Below are positions 6,543 to 15,863 of a stretch of 64,000 bases of DNA, piece by piece; position 1 is the stretch's first letter; the number at the start of each line of letters is the position of its first letter. The notes below the pieces were generated by a model that worked only from the letters and a program-made list of their open reading frames with translations, was not told the DNA's origin and made no database searches. The DNA is taken from assembly GCA_014867205.1 (NCBI GenBank), contig WGUO01000001.1, forward strand, positions 294,181 through 358,180, given 5' to 3'. This stretch comes from Muribaculaceae bacterium. Its GTDB lineage: Bacteria; Bacteroidota; Bacteroidia; Bacteroidales; Muribaculaceae. A program made the position numbers and the translations under genes.

Positions 6543-8620
6543 GATTCAGCAGTTTTCTCATACTGTCCGGCGCAATTGCGGGATTATATCTTTCAGCCCA
6601 ACCTCGATATGAGATTGGACTGAAAGATCCGTCTTCGTTAGTAAGGGTAGGCATGGATCCACACCCTACTGACAGCACCGATATTGCTTTGGCTTATACA
6701 TTACTTGGTGCGATAGAGCATAATAATGTCGATTCTATTGCCTATGTACGTGACGCTTGGTATAGAAAATCAATAGGCAACTCAACGAAAGACAAGGCGT
6801 ATAGCTCGTTAACCTATATTCTTTCCAGATTTCTTTCTAAAGACTGCACAGATGAGATTGCTTCTGAGAATGAAAGGATGCTTACAGATGACCTGTATCA
6901 TTATTTCGTAGATAATGATTTTGAACATCTTAAGAAATATCTGACTCTAAAGTATGAGTTAAATAATTACCGACCAAGAAGCGTAAAAGAATTTATTGAA
7001 CAACGAACATTCTATGAGGATTTTTTGATGTTCAATGATCCTAACCGAAATGACTGGGATTATACTCGCGAAGTAATCGAACTACTACCTTTAAGAGAGG
7101 GCGACAAAGTTGCTGATATTGGTTGTGGGTTTGGCTATAATGCTATTCGGCTAAAGGATAAAGTCGGCCAGAATGGTTTCGCATATGCTACCGATACGGA
7201 AAAGAATTACATAGAGTATCTTGATAAGTTTCTTTCCGACCATAGAATCGATGGAATTATTCCTATAAATTCCACGTCCAACGATATTTCCGTTCCGGAT
7301 TCATTGGATATGGTATTTATGAGTTCTCTATACCATATTATCTACACTTGGTCCAGAGAGGATGAACGCAAGGCATTTCTTTCGTCTATAAAATCAAAAC
7401 TGCGAGAGGGCGGATATTTTGTAGTCGTTGACAATATCAACCGTCATGGCGACGAGTTAAATAATTGTCATGTAAATCCATTATTGGTAGAGGCACAACT
7501 CGGCTTTTGGGGATTCAAACCGTATTTGACAAAACAATTGTCTGATCAAAGATATGTTTCCGTCTTTGTTAATGACAGCACTTATGTTCCTGAACACATT
7601 GCTGTGAATAATGAAGGACCGATAATCTCTATTGATAACCAGAAATCAATAGTACATATCGGTAGTCTTGATTCTTATGACATCACAGACAAAGGTGTGG
7701 ATGCTGCTCAATATGTCTATGATTTCTTAGGAAATGGAGATGTTTCTTTAGCTAATATTGCCATTGAAAAATATAATGATATTATTCCACAAGAGAACTT
7801 TGGAGGTGAGTATTCTGCATTGCAATGGCTTTGTGAAGCCATGACTGCAACGCCAGAGGAAAGAGAGTCAATGCTATCTAACAGATTGACTCGTAGTTTC
7901 TATAAAACTATGACAGCCGACAGCTGTAAAATATCTCGATACTATCTCCTTCATAAATATAAACTTGGGAATGACTCTATAAGAATGATGTCTGATTCCA
8001 TACTCGAAATGAGTGGAGAGGTCGGAAGAACCCATCGATCATATCTTGAAGATTATATTTTGGCACTTAATCCAAAGCGTCATCTATGGGAAAAGACCGA
8101 CTCTTTAATTGCCAGACTTGGCATACAAAAAGGAGATACTATTGCAGACATAGGGAGTGGCTCCGGTTTTTTTACTGATAAGTTCTCACAACTGGTAGGA
8201 TCACAAGGCCATGTGTATGCATTAGAAATTAAAGATGAGCATATAAAATCGTTAGATGAATTTATTAAAGATGAGCATATAAATAATATAACGGTAATCA
8301 AGGGAAAAGAAGATTCTCTAATCCTTCCGAAACCTGTTGACAAAATGTTTATGTGTTCATTATACCATATTATGTATGGTGTCATATCAGACAAGGATCG
8401 AGATGCTTATCTGAAAAGTCTAATTACACAATTAAAAGATGGAGGAGAGCTAATTATCGTTGACAATGGTCCCGTTAACGATGAAACTTTACCATATCAC
8501 GGACCATACATCAGCAAAGAGTTGATTATAACTCAACTTGGATTTTATGGGTTTGAATTAGTCGATTATTATCAATTCATCCCTCAACGCTATATGCTGA
8601 AATTCAAACTCAATAAATAA
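6539..8620 (+). CDS. Tandem two-domain SAM methyltransferase with signal-like N-terminus
   Basis: 693 residues with two class I methyltransferase halves. Motif I is at about 192-200 (ADIGCGFGY) and 535-545 (IADIGSGSGFF). The halves repeat later landmarks too: SSLYHIIYTW/CSLYHIMYGV, LREGGYFVVVDN/LKDGGELIIVDN, AQLGFWGF/TQLGFYGF. It is therefore an internal duplication. The N-terminus (FSSFLILSGAIAGLYLSAQP) looks like a signal peptide, which would place a SAM-dependent enzyme outside the cytoplasm, where SAM is not expected. Either it is a membrane-tethered cytoplasmic enzyme, a non-catalytic SAM-fold protein, or the start lies downstream. It overlaps the HemN-like gene by 4 bp, which supports ATG at 6539. 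Confidence 0.8.
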   Translation: MRFSSFLILSGAIAGLYLSAQPRYEIGLKDPSSLVRVGMDPHPTDSTDIALAYTLLGAIEHNNVDSIAYVRDAWYRKSIGNSTKDKAYSSLTYILSRFLSKDCTDEIASENERMLTDDLYHYFVDNDFEHLKKYLTLKYELNNYRPRSVKEFIEQRTFYEDFLMFNDPNRNDWDYTREVIELLPLREGDKVADIGCGFGYNAIRLKDKVGQNGFAYATDTEKNYIEYLDKFLSDHRIDGIIPINSTSNDISVPDSLDMVFMSSLYHIIYTWSREDERKAFLSSIKSKLREGGYFVVVDNINRHGDELNNCHVNPLLVEAQLGFWGFKPYLTKQLSDQRYVSVFVNDSTYVPEHIAVNNEGPIISIDNQKSIVHIGSLDSYDITDKGVDAAQYVYDFLGNGDVSLANIAIEKYNDIIPQENFGGEYSALQWLCEAMTATPEERESMLSNRLTRSFYKTMTADSCKISRYYLLHKYKLGNDSIRMMSDSILEMSGEVGRTHRSYLEDYILALNPKRHLWEKTDSLIARLGIQKGDTIADIGSGSGFFTDKFSQLVGSQGHVYALEIKDEHIKSLDEFIKDEHINNITVIKGKEDSLILPKPVDKMFMCSLYHIMYGVISDKDRDAYLKSLITQLKDGGELIIVDNGPVNDETLPYHGPYISKELIITQLGFYGFELVDYYQFIPQRYMLKFKLNK

Positions 8621-8630
8621 TAGAACGCAA

Positions 8631-9263
8631 ATGAAAAGAACGCTCCTACTTATTATCTGCGGCATTTTAGCATTTTCATACAGCAATCAGGCTGTTGCTC
8701 AAATGTTTGATGCTTATGAACAATGGGAAGATGATGAAAGAACCATCTTGACAGCCAAGTGGTCGCAACTATTTTATGAACTGAATGTCGGCTTTAATGT
8801 AAACAGGACAAGTTCAAGTTGGGATTACAAGGCTGACTTCCTCTATTTAGGTTTTGGCGTAGGTTATCCAGTAAATACGGAAAATGCATGGCGCAAATTT
8901 CTACCGGCTCAAAAAATTCCAGATAATGAAGAGGAAGCTGAACTTTTTGGTTCTATGGATACTAAAAGCGTTTGGGGAGGCAAGGTTGGTCTTGGATGGA
9001 TACACTATTTTAATCATGCTATCGGGTTCTACACTCAGGTAAGTTGGGCTTTTCTTGGCGATTTTGGAAGTGGAGCGTCTTCAGATGGCACCACAATAGA
9101 AACTGATAGTCAAGCTACAAAAAGTACATTTATATATAATACTGTGCCTATTGAAGCCGGAATTTGTGTGAATATGTGGAAGCATCTTCATGTTCAAGGT
9201 GGTGTAACATATATGTGGAAGGAAATTCCACTATTGACTGTTGGTATTGGTGTAAATTTCTAA
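8631..9263 (+). CDS. Small outer-membrane beta-barrel-like protein
   Basis: 210 residues with a signal peptide ending near AVAQ at about 24. The mature part has alternating aromatic/polar strands (FYELNVGFNVN, YLGFGVGYPVN, WGGKVGLGWIHYF, FYTQVSWAFLGD) and ends in an aromatic residue (LLTVGIGVNF), the usual pattern for an 8-strand outer-membrane barrel. The family is not recognised more precisely. It lies 10 bp after the methyltransferase gene and 11 bp before the exporter gene, inside the operon, so an envelope role in the same pathway is likely. Confidence 0.7.
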   Translation: MKRTLLLIICGILAFSYSNQAVAQMFDAYEQWEDDERTILTAKWSQLFYELNVGFNVNRTSSSWDYKADFLYLGFGVGYPVNTENAWRKFLPAQKIPDNEEEAELFGSMDTKSVWGGKVGLGWIHYFNHAIGFYTQVSWAFLGDFGSGASSDGTTIETDSQATKSTFIYNTVPIEAGICVNMWKHLHVQGGVTYMWKEIPLLTVGIGVNF

Positions 9264-9274
9264 AGAGTTGAAAT

Positions 9275-10153
9275 ATGGCTTTATGGGGCATATTATCAGC
9301 GTTATTGTCTGCTTGCTCTTGGGCATTTGGAACAATAACATTTGAACGCATCGGAAAGGCTGTACCGTTTGTAGGTATCACCTTTCTTAAAGGTGTGTTT
9401 AGTATTCTGCTGATGATATTGCTCCTTGTCGTAACAGGTGGCTCATATCCGATTGGATGGTGGGAGTTTTCATTTCTCGCTTTAAGCGGAATCGTCGGTA
9501 TTACCATAGGAGATTCCTTATTTTTCAAGTCCCTTCAAGACCTGGGCGCTAAAACTCAAGTCATATTCTTCCTGCTCGGGCAGATTATGACAATGATTCT
9601 ATCGCTATTATTTTTAGGCGAATTATTATCAGTTGAACAATACATTGGAGCGTTTATATTACTTACTGGTGTAATTGTAACCACATGGGGCACCCAGACC
9701 AATCATCCTAATAAAACAAGAGGTATCATATTGGGTTTAGCCTCTATGACGTGTTTTTCCGTTTCAGCGATAATGGTTAAAGCTGCAATTTCAGATATTC
9801 CTGTCATTACAGCAACTTTTTACAGAATGGTCTTTGGTACAATCTTTACATTAGGGTATGGGTTAGCTTCAAAGAATTTTTCAAGTTGGATTCACCCGCT
9901 GAAGGACAAGAAACTTTTAGGACTATTCATATTTAATGTTATTGTTATTACCTATGGCGGTTTCTTGCTATCAATGGCGGCAATCAAATATATATCTGTT
10001 TCGTTAGCGTCTGTCTTAGGGGCTACCGAACCAGTATTCGTTCTTTTGCTTGCATTCTTGCTCATGCGAGAAAAAGTAACTAAAAGAGAACTTATTGGTA
10101 CCATAGTGACTTTGGCTGGTCTCTTCTTAATCATAAACAGTGAGCGATTATGA
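9275..10153 (+). CDS. EamA/DMT-family inner-membrane transporter
   Basis: 292 residues of almost continuous hydrophobic helices, about ten transmembrane segments in two EamA repeats (about 3-140 and 150-290). Each repeat ends with the family's polar-then-LAGxFLI style helix (QYIGAFILLTGVIVTTWG; ELIGTIVTLAGLFLIIN). Drug/metabolite transporters commonly export metabolites, amino acids or cofactors; here the substrate is probably the product of the adjacent radical SAM enzymes. The gene overlaps the following outer-membrane receptor gene by 4 bp (ATGA), which suggests coupled synthesis of inner- and outer-membrane transport steps. Confidence 0.88.
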   Translation: MALWGILSALLSACSWAFGTITFERIGKAVPFVGITFLKGVFSILLMILLLVVTGGSYPIGWWEFSFLALSGIVGITIGDSLFFKSLQDLGAKTQVIFFLLGQIMTMILSLLFLGELLSVEQYIGAFILLTGVIVTTWGTQTNHPNKTRGIILGLASMTCFSVSAIMVKAAISDIPVITATFYRMVFGTIFTLGYGLASKNFSSWIHPLKDKKLLGLFIFNVIVITYGGFLLSMAAIKYISVSLASVLGATEPVFVLLLAFLLMREKVTKRELIGTIVTLAGLFLIINSERL

Positions 10154-12915
10154 AAACGAGACCAGTTACGACATTCTTATTGTTATTGACTGCTATTATA
10201 GGTAGTGCTTCGACATATAAGATTTCCGGAACAATTACTGATGAGGAAACAGGATTTCCCGTCGAAGGTGCGTCTGTTTCATTCAGACTAAAGGGAAAAC
10301 TCTATGCTTCAATGTCCGATTCTTTAGGGATTTATCAGTTTTTACTGCCCGAAAAATCTCGCTTCGTAATGAAGGTATCTCATATCGCTTATCAACCTAA
10401 AACAAAATTGATTATTCCGCAGACATCTGATATTATAGAGCATTTTGTTTTAACCCCTAAAAACAACACACTTAATGAAGTTGTGGTAAGTGCTAATGCT
10501 TCTCGCGTAGCACAAAGGAATGATACAACGGTTTACTTTGCTAATGCTTACAAAGTGAATACGGATGCCACTGCATATGATCTGATTACTCAGAAACTTC
10601 CTGGCATAGGAATTCGAGATGGCAAACTTGAGGCTCATGGAGAAACTGTTAAAGAAATTCTTATTGATGGGAAAGAGTACTTTAGAAGTGACATTACCTT
10701 GTCTTTGAAAAATCTCCCTGCAGACATAATAAATGAGATTCAACTCTTTGATCAAATGTCCGATTATTCGAGATTGACTGGATTTGATGACGGTACACGT
10801 CGAAAAACAATCAATCTGATTACTAAGAAAGGAATGAATCAGAGTTTATTTGGCAAAGCTTATGCCGGCTATGGACTTGACAATTATTATCGAGCCTATG
10901 GTATGTTAAATTGGTTTCAGGGAGATCGGCAATTATCAGTATTCGCACAAGCAAATAACACAAGCGAGCAGAATTTTTCAATGATAGACTTGTTGAGTAC
11001 AACTGGAACATCAATGAATACTGCACCGCAACAGTCTCCTTACAGCAAAGGAAGTAGTGACAATACTTTTCATCCGGCCACATCTAATGATGTCTCAGAT
11101 ATGATGGTAGGAGGTTATTCTGCCGGAGAGACAACAACAAAAGCTGTAGGCACAAACTTTTCTGATATATGGGGACACTCCAATAACGTGGCTTTCTCCG
11201 GGCATTATATGTTCAATAATGCCATTAACGAAACTGACTATGATATCCGAGATGATTATTATAATGAAGGCGCAAATGCGAACCTTCAGACACAATATGT
11301 TAGAACGGATAACACTAATCACCGTTTCAATACAAAAAATGATTGGGATATTACGAAATCAAGTCATTTAATGTTCAGACCGTCGGTATTATATCAGCAT
11401 CAAAAAGAATATTCAGAAATGTTTATTTCTGAGGAAGGTCATACCACTCTCGATATAACTCCAATGCTGGAGCAAAACCAAAATACCGATCAAGAGGCGT
11501 TGTCAACCAGTAACGAACTGATGTTTATCCATAAGTTTGAAAATTATGGAAGTTCTTTGAGTGCAAATCTCAAATATTCGTTTGAAAACACCGATGAGGA
11601 TTTAGTATTATCTCTCAATAATATTCAAGACGCAAGAAAAAGTAGTCAGACAACGTGGTCTCAAAATCGTTCACAAGGATTTGCTGCTGTAGGTTCATAT
11701 ATTCACCCTTTTGGCAGGTACATTCGTATTAAAGCCGATGCAGGATGGAGTTCCACGTACAGAATTATTAAGAGACATACATTGCGTAGCGATTCTCTAA
11801 ATATAACGATGGCAGTTGACTCTGTTCTGAGCGGTAAAACAAGATCAGATTATGGTGGCTTCCTGTGCGGATTATCATTCCTTTATGATCGCAGACATAC
11901 TCAAATTGTGGCTGGAGCTGAATATCATATGTATCGATTATACTCGGTAAATGACATTACTCGTAAATCTAATGAAACGCCTGCAATCTTGCCATTCCTG
12001 CATATAAGACATCAGTGGGGAGAAAATAGTAATCAATTACATTTTCAATATAAAACAGACCAGATATTTCCGACAACTCAACAGTTACAGGATGCAATCA
12101 ATAATGTGAATCCTACCCTTGCTGTAAGAGGAAATGTTTATCTGACGCCACCATATAATCATTCCGCGACTATTCGGTTGTTGATTCCAGGAAAAAACAA
12201 TGGAGGTATTTTTGTCTTCTTTGTTAATGCTGAGTTACGTCAGAATTATATTGCAAACAAGAGGTCAATTGCGGGTGGTGCTTTAGGTGCTGCTGAATCA
12301 AGAAGTCAGTTGTTGTCTTACGTCAACACAAACGGATATTGGTCTGCAAGTGGATTATTGGCTTATGGATTCCCATTACACTTAATTAAATCCAATATAA
12401 ATATATCATCTCTGTTACGATATAGTCATATCCCGGGCTATTGGGAGACCAACAAGTCTTACAACAATCAGTTTAATTGGAATAGTAGTCTTACTATCGG
12501 AAGTAATATTAGTAAGGCTGTGGATTTTGTCGTAGATTTCAACTTGCAATATCTTAACGACAAGAATGCTTCTCATCCTTTGCTGGACGTGAATTACTGG
12601 ACTTTTTCATTTGGTGGTCAGCTAAATTGGCAATTTTTGCCTCATTTCAAACTCGTAGCAGAATGTGGTAGAACAGCATATTATGGACTCGGAACAAATG
12701 ATATGAACGCAATCATTTGGAACATGGCTCTTGCATATAAGTTCCTTAAAAATAATACAGCAGAAGTCAGACTGTCATGTGATGACATATTAGACCAAAA
12801 CAACTGCTTTACACAGCAGACAAATGAGCTGTTCCGACGAAAGACGGTTGCAAATGTCATTGGGCGTCATGCAATGCTGACCTTCACATATAACTTTAAC
12901 ACCTATAAAAAGTAA
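10150..12915 (+). CDS. TonB-receptor-like outer-membrane protein with regulatory N-domain
   Basis: 921 residues. A signal peptide (about 1-20) is followed by a carboxypeptidase-D-regulatory-like Ig domain (about 23-110, YKISGTITDEETGFPVEGA), a plug-like region (about 113-235, LNEVVVSA ... LPGIGIRDGKL ... ILIDGKEYF ... NLITKKG) and a long beta-barrel to the end (ML(T)FTYNFNTYKK). This is the Bacteroidetes outer-membrane barrel family related to TonB-dependent receptors. No TonB box is obvious. It probably moves a small molecule or peptide across the outer membrane, in partnership with the EamA exporter whose gene it overlaps. It is followed 4 bp later by a secreted protein that may be its partner. 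Confidence 0.85.
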   Translation: MKTRPVTTFLLLLTAIIGSASTYKISGTITDEETGFPVEGASVSFRLKGKLYASMSDSLGIYQFLLPEKSRFVMKVSHIAYQPKTKLIIPQTSDIIEHFVLTPKNNTLNEVVVSANASRVAQRNDTTVYFANAYKVNTDATAYDLITQKLPGIGIRDGKLEAHGETVKEILIDGKEYFRSDITLSLKNLPADIINEIQLFDQMSDYSRLTGFDDGTRRKTINLITKKGMNQSLFGKAYAGYGLDNYYRAYGMLNWFQGDRQLSVFAQANNTSEQNFSMIDLLSTTGTSMNTAPQQSPYSKGSSDNTFHPATSNDVSDMMVGGYSAGETTTKAVGTNFSDIWGHSNNVAFSGHYMFNNAINETDYDIRDDYYNEGANANLQTQYVRTDNTNHRFNTKNDWDITKSSHLMFRPSVLYQHQKEYSEMFISEEGHTTLDITPMLEQNQNTDQEALSTSNELMFIHKFENYGSSLSANLKYSFENTDEDLVLSLNNIQDARKSSQTTWSQNRSQGFAAVGSYIHPFGRYIRIKADAGWSSTYRIIKRHTLRSDSLNITMAVDSVLSGKTRSDYGGFLCGLSFLYDRRHTQIVAGAEYHMYRLYSVNDITRKSNETPAILPFLHIRHQWGENSNQLHFQYKTDQIFPTTQQLQDAINNVNPTLAVRGNVYLTPPYNHSATIRLLIPGKNNGGIFVFFVNAELRQNYIANKRSIAGGALGAAESRSQLLSYVNTNGYWSASGLLAYGFPLHLIKSNINISSLLRYSHIPGYWETNKSYNNQFNWNSSLTIGSNISKAVDFVVDFNLQYLNDKNASHPLLDVNYWTFSFGGQLNWQFLPHFKLVAECGRTAYYGLGTNDMNAIIWNMALAYKFLKNNTAEVRLSCDDILDQNNCFTQQTNELFRRKTVANVIGRHAMLTFTYNFNTYKK

Positions 12916-12919
12916 CGAT

Positions 12920-13723
12920 ATGAGACTAATCAAACCAATTATCGCAGCATTATCGTTAGTAATTGTTCCAGCCGTATTTGGACAACAAGACGTTGCTGAG
13001 AACAAGCTTATGACCTTATCAGAATATATGCAAAGTTATCCTAAATGTATCACGCAAGAAGTGGTATACGACGGATGTACACTCCTGGTAAATTCAGACG
13101 GAGAATATTTGTTTGGTCAGTTTAATATCTTGCATCCCGAACTGCAAATGCGTATTCTTATGCAAGGGATTACTTTTTATGTTGACCCGACGGGAAAAAA
13201 GAAAGAAAAGTATGCAATCCATTTCCCTGCTGCATCTGCTGTTGAGGGCATAATGTCTCAAATGGCTCCTCCTGAACCGGGAGATGATATGGAGCAAAGC
13301 GTCCTACCGGATATTAAGCCACTGGTTACTTCTCTTGCCCGTATTGGAGTGGAATATGACATAAACCGAAAACATCAGACGTTTGATAGCGCTTGGTCGT
13401 CAATAAATATCGAAGACAGTACACATTGTCTCTCGTATACTTTCATTATTCCTGTGGAGCAGATGCTTTCTGAGAAAAAATTGTCCAACACATGGAAACT
13501 TGGTCTATATTCTGAAGGAGGAAGGCCGACTAACGGCGGTCCCGGAATGAATGGTCGAGAGCAAGGTCCCGGAATGAGAGGGCCCGGAATTGGTAGTAAT
13601 CGGAATGAAAATACTAACTCAAAAGTCGATTTGAGAAAGATGATGATGAATGACATAGAAGTCTGGATTCCATTCTCTTTTGAAGAAGCTTGCTCATTAG
13701 AGCAGAATAATGACGAAGAATAA
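12920..13723 (+). CDS. Secreted protein with LMQG motif and Gly-Pro-Met repeats
   Basis: 267 residues with a signal peptide ending near VFGQ at about 22. The core carries MRILMQGITFYVDPTGKKKE followed by a YAIHFP strand. A low-complexity insert (about 203-222) repeats GPGM/GPGI units. The last segment returns to an ordered sequence (DIEVWIPFSFEEA). The protein is not lipidated. The lipoprotein at 14800-15534 has a diverged copy of the same core (TFIMQGFSLDFSGQ), so the operon has two paralogues. The function is unknown; position right after the outer-membrane barrel gene suggests a periplasmic partner. Confidence 0.75.
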   Translation: MRLIKPIIAALSLVIVPAVFGQQDVAENKLMTLSEYMQSYPKCITQEVVYDGCTLLVNSDGEYLFGQFNILHPELQMRILMQGITFYVDPTGKKKEKYAIHFPAASAVEGIMSQMAPPEPGDDMEQSVLPDIKPLVTSLARIGVEYDINRKHQTFDSAWSSINIEDSTHCLSYTFIIPVEQMLSEKKLSNTWKLGLYSEGGRPTNGGPGMNGREQGPGMRGPGIGSNRNENTNSKVDLRKMMMNDIEVWIPFSFEEACSLEQNNDEE

Positions 13724-13738
13724 AAAAGCAACAACGAT

Positions 13739-14608
13739 ATGATAACAATGAAATTCAAACGCCTTATGACGGTATTGCTTATTGCTTTTACCGTTTCTGC
13801 GACAGTGTCAGCACAGTACCGTCGCCAACCGCCTCAAGCTCCAAGCGAATATGGGGTTTCTAACCTAATAGGTGTAATAGGTGGTATCGCTCTTACCAGT
13901 AACCCTCCTGCATTACAGACCTATACAGGGAAGGCAAGTTACACCGATGGGAATGGAGGCCTCACATATCTTTACCATAATCAGGTAAACGGCTGGTATG
14001 CTTTTGAATGGCAGCTTTCAATGGTTTTCTCATCTGTTAGTTTTCTGGAATCTGCGGATGATGAGGACCGCTGTAAGTTCATATTCCCGGTTGACTTTAG
14101 ATGGTTCCTTGGCAATCCAGTGATATCCGCCTACTGCGGCGCAGGTTTGCAATACAATACAGTATGGGTATTCACTGATAATGGGGCAACTGAGCGTTGG
14201 GATCCCTGGTTGGGGTACTATGATGACCCCAATATGCCTGATTGGGATTGGACAATCAACCAGCTTAGTGCCAACCTCGCGTTTGGTCTAAAAATCGGTT
14301 TTGGCAACACAGATACCGCGTTCAAAAAGCACGCTTTAATTCTCGGTACAAAATTCCATTTCCCAATGGTAAATGCCTCTGACTCGCGTAGCAGTGGAGA
14401 TAAATCAATAGACTTGTCCCGCGACAGAACAAACGTATCTCTTACTGGAGCCTTATCGTTTGATGTTGGCAAAGGCTGGACATTCAAGTTTGACTATGAG
14501 TTACCGTGCGGTGGCAATAATACGTATGAGATAAACGACGGTGGACATTCGACGTTCTTAAACAGCCGTTCACAATCTCTTTCTTTAACAATCTTGAAAC
14601 GTATATGA
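13739..14608 (+). CDS. Outer-membrane beta-barrel protein
   Basis: 289 residues with signal peptide (cleavage near VSAQ at about 29). The mature part begins Arg/Pro/Gln-rich (YRRQPPQAPSEYG), then shows alternating strands such as GWYAFEWQLSMVFSSV, VISAYCGAGLQYNTVWV, LALSANLAFGLKIGFG-like and WTFKFDYELPCG, ending LSLTILKRI. Such a layout fits a 10-12-strand barrel of unknown cargo. ATG at 13748 (MKFKRL) is as plausible a start as 13739. It lies 15 bp after the LMQG-motif protein. A 173-bp gap follows before the last operon gene. Confidence 0.75.
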   Translation: MITMKFKRLMTVLLIAFTVSATVSAQYRRQPPQAPSEYGVSNLIGVIGGIALTSNPPALQTYTGKASYTDGNGGLTYLYHNQVNGWYAFEWQLSMVFSSVSFLESADDEDRCKFIFPVDFRWFLGNPVISAYCGAGLQYNTVWVFTDNGATERWDPWLGYYDDPNMPDWDWTINQLSANLAFGLKIGFGNTDTAFKKHALILGTKFHFPMVNASDSRSSGDKSIDLSRDRTNVSLTGALSFDVGKGWTFKFDYELPCGGNNTYEINDGGHSTFLNSRSQSLSLTILKRI

Positions 14609-14799
14609 GCTGAGACATAATTCGAGATAGAGGCATTTATCCATGTCGTGTTTGCATCTCGTGAAACGCATAAAGTTTGATTATGAATACTTCTTTGGAA
14701 AAGACTCTTTCAATTCGGTATACAACATAATCTCTAACGCGCTATCAATATAGTATCTTTTAATCAAAACTCAATGAGAATTTGGAAATTTATAAAGAA

Positions 14800-15534
14800 A
14801 TGGACTGTAAAGTTTTTCAATTGGTGGGTAGATTCCTACAACTGGTATTGATATTCTCGCTGTGTAGCTGCGCTGCAAAGAGAGAAATCATACCATATCA
14901 CCAATCACAAAATAAACAAAATGTCAGCGTAGGTTTGGGCTTGAGTGATAATGCAAATTTTTCATTCACTGTTTCAACTGTTGACCCTGTTGTTTTGAGA
15001 ACATTTATAATGCAAGGTTTCTCTCTTGATTTCAGTGGTCAGTATGCATATTCAGTAAAAGTGCCATGTGCAAAAGACGTAGAAAAAGTAATCTCCCATC
15101 ATCCTGGGGAGGTTAAAGCAACTATGCAGGGAGCTAACGAAAAAAGACCGGATATTAGACCTGTATTGGAAGCCCTAAACAAAGTAGATGTCTTTATCTA
15201 TGCGAAAGGGAAAAAGGCGGGTAAAGTCAAAAAATTCAATGTCAGCATAGATCCGGCAACCGGCGAACTGCTTTACGCCATTACATTACCCAATATCTAC
15301 AGTATGGATCTTCCCGTAACGGTAACCTTGGCTTCAAGAAGGGAGATTGAGGGAGATGAACTTATGCCTGGTCAGTTTCAGAATCGAAACGAGTCAGACA
15401 GACCTCAACCATTCGGTGTAGGTCAGCCGTCTCGCCCCAATGACAATCAAAAAGAACTAACTATAAGTTATACCTTTGGAAAACCTGCAACAACACAACC
15501 CGGACAATCCTTGCCCTCAGAAATCCGTTTCTGA
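14800..15534 (+). CDS. Lipoprotein with LMQG-type core, paralogue of the 12920 gene product
   Basis: About 244 residues from ATG 14800; an in-frame TTG at 14782 is less likely. The N-terminus is a lipoprotein signal with lipobox SLCSC (CAAKREI after it). The core RTFIMQGFSLDFSGQYAYSV parallels RILMQGITFYVDPTGKKKEK of the protein at 12920. The C-terminal quarter is Pro/Gln/Asn/Arg-rich, again like its paralogue, then closes with ELTISYTFGKP. A two-strand KVKKFNVSIDPATGELLYAI segment suggests a beta-rich domain. The function is unknown. Its 3' end is overlapped in another frame by the HAD gene beginning near 15476. Confidence 0.7.
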   Translation: MDCKVFQLVGRFLQLVLIFSLCSCAAKREIIPYHQSQNKQNVSVGLGLSDNANFSFTVSTVDPVVLRTFIMQGFSLDFSGQYAYSVKVPCAKDVEKVISHHPGEVKATMQGANEKRPDIRPVLEALNKVDVFIYAKGKKAGKVKKFNVSIDPATGELLYAITLPNIYSMDLPVTVTLASRREIEGDELMPGQFQNRNESDRPQPFGVGQPSRPNDNQKELTISYTFGKPATTQPGQSLPSEIRF

Positions 15535-15863
15535 CCGCAAGTTCGTCATATTTGACCTCGACGGCACACTCATAGATTCCTTTGAGTGTGTCCTTCGTTG
15601 CGTCAATAAAACATTAGGATCATATTCCCTGCCTAAAATTAATATCCTCCCAGCGGAAAGAAAAGTTGGTGATATAGAATTAATTTTTGAGAAAGCGAAA
15701 GAATTTATCAAAGGGAAAATGTCCTTCTTTGATTTCAAAAAATATTTTGATAAGATTCATTTTGATGATTGCATTGAAACCGTATCAATAAATATAAACA
15801 TTTATGCTGAATTGATGCGTCACAAAAATAATGGCGTCGGAATTATCATTTTAACAAATAAAT

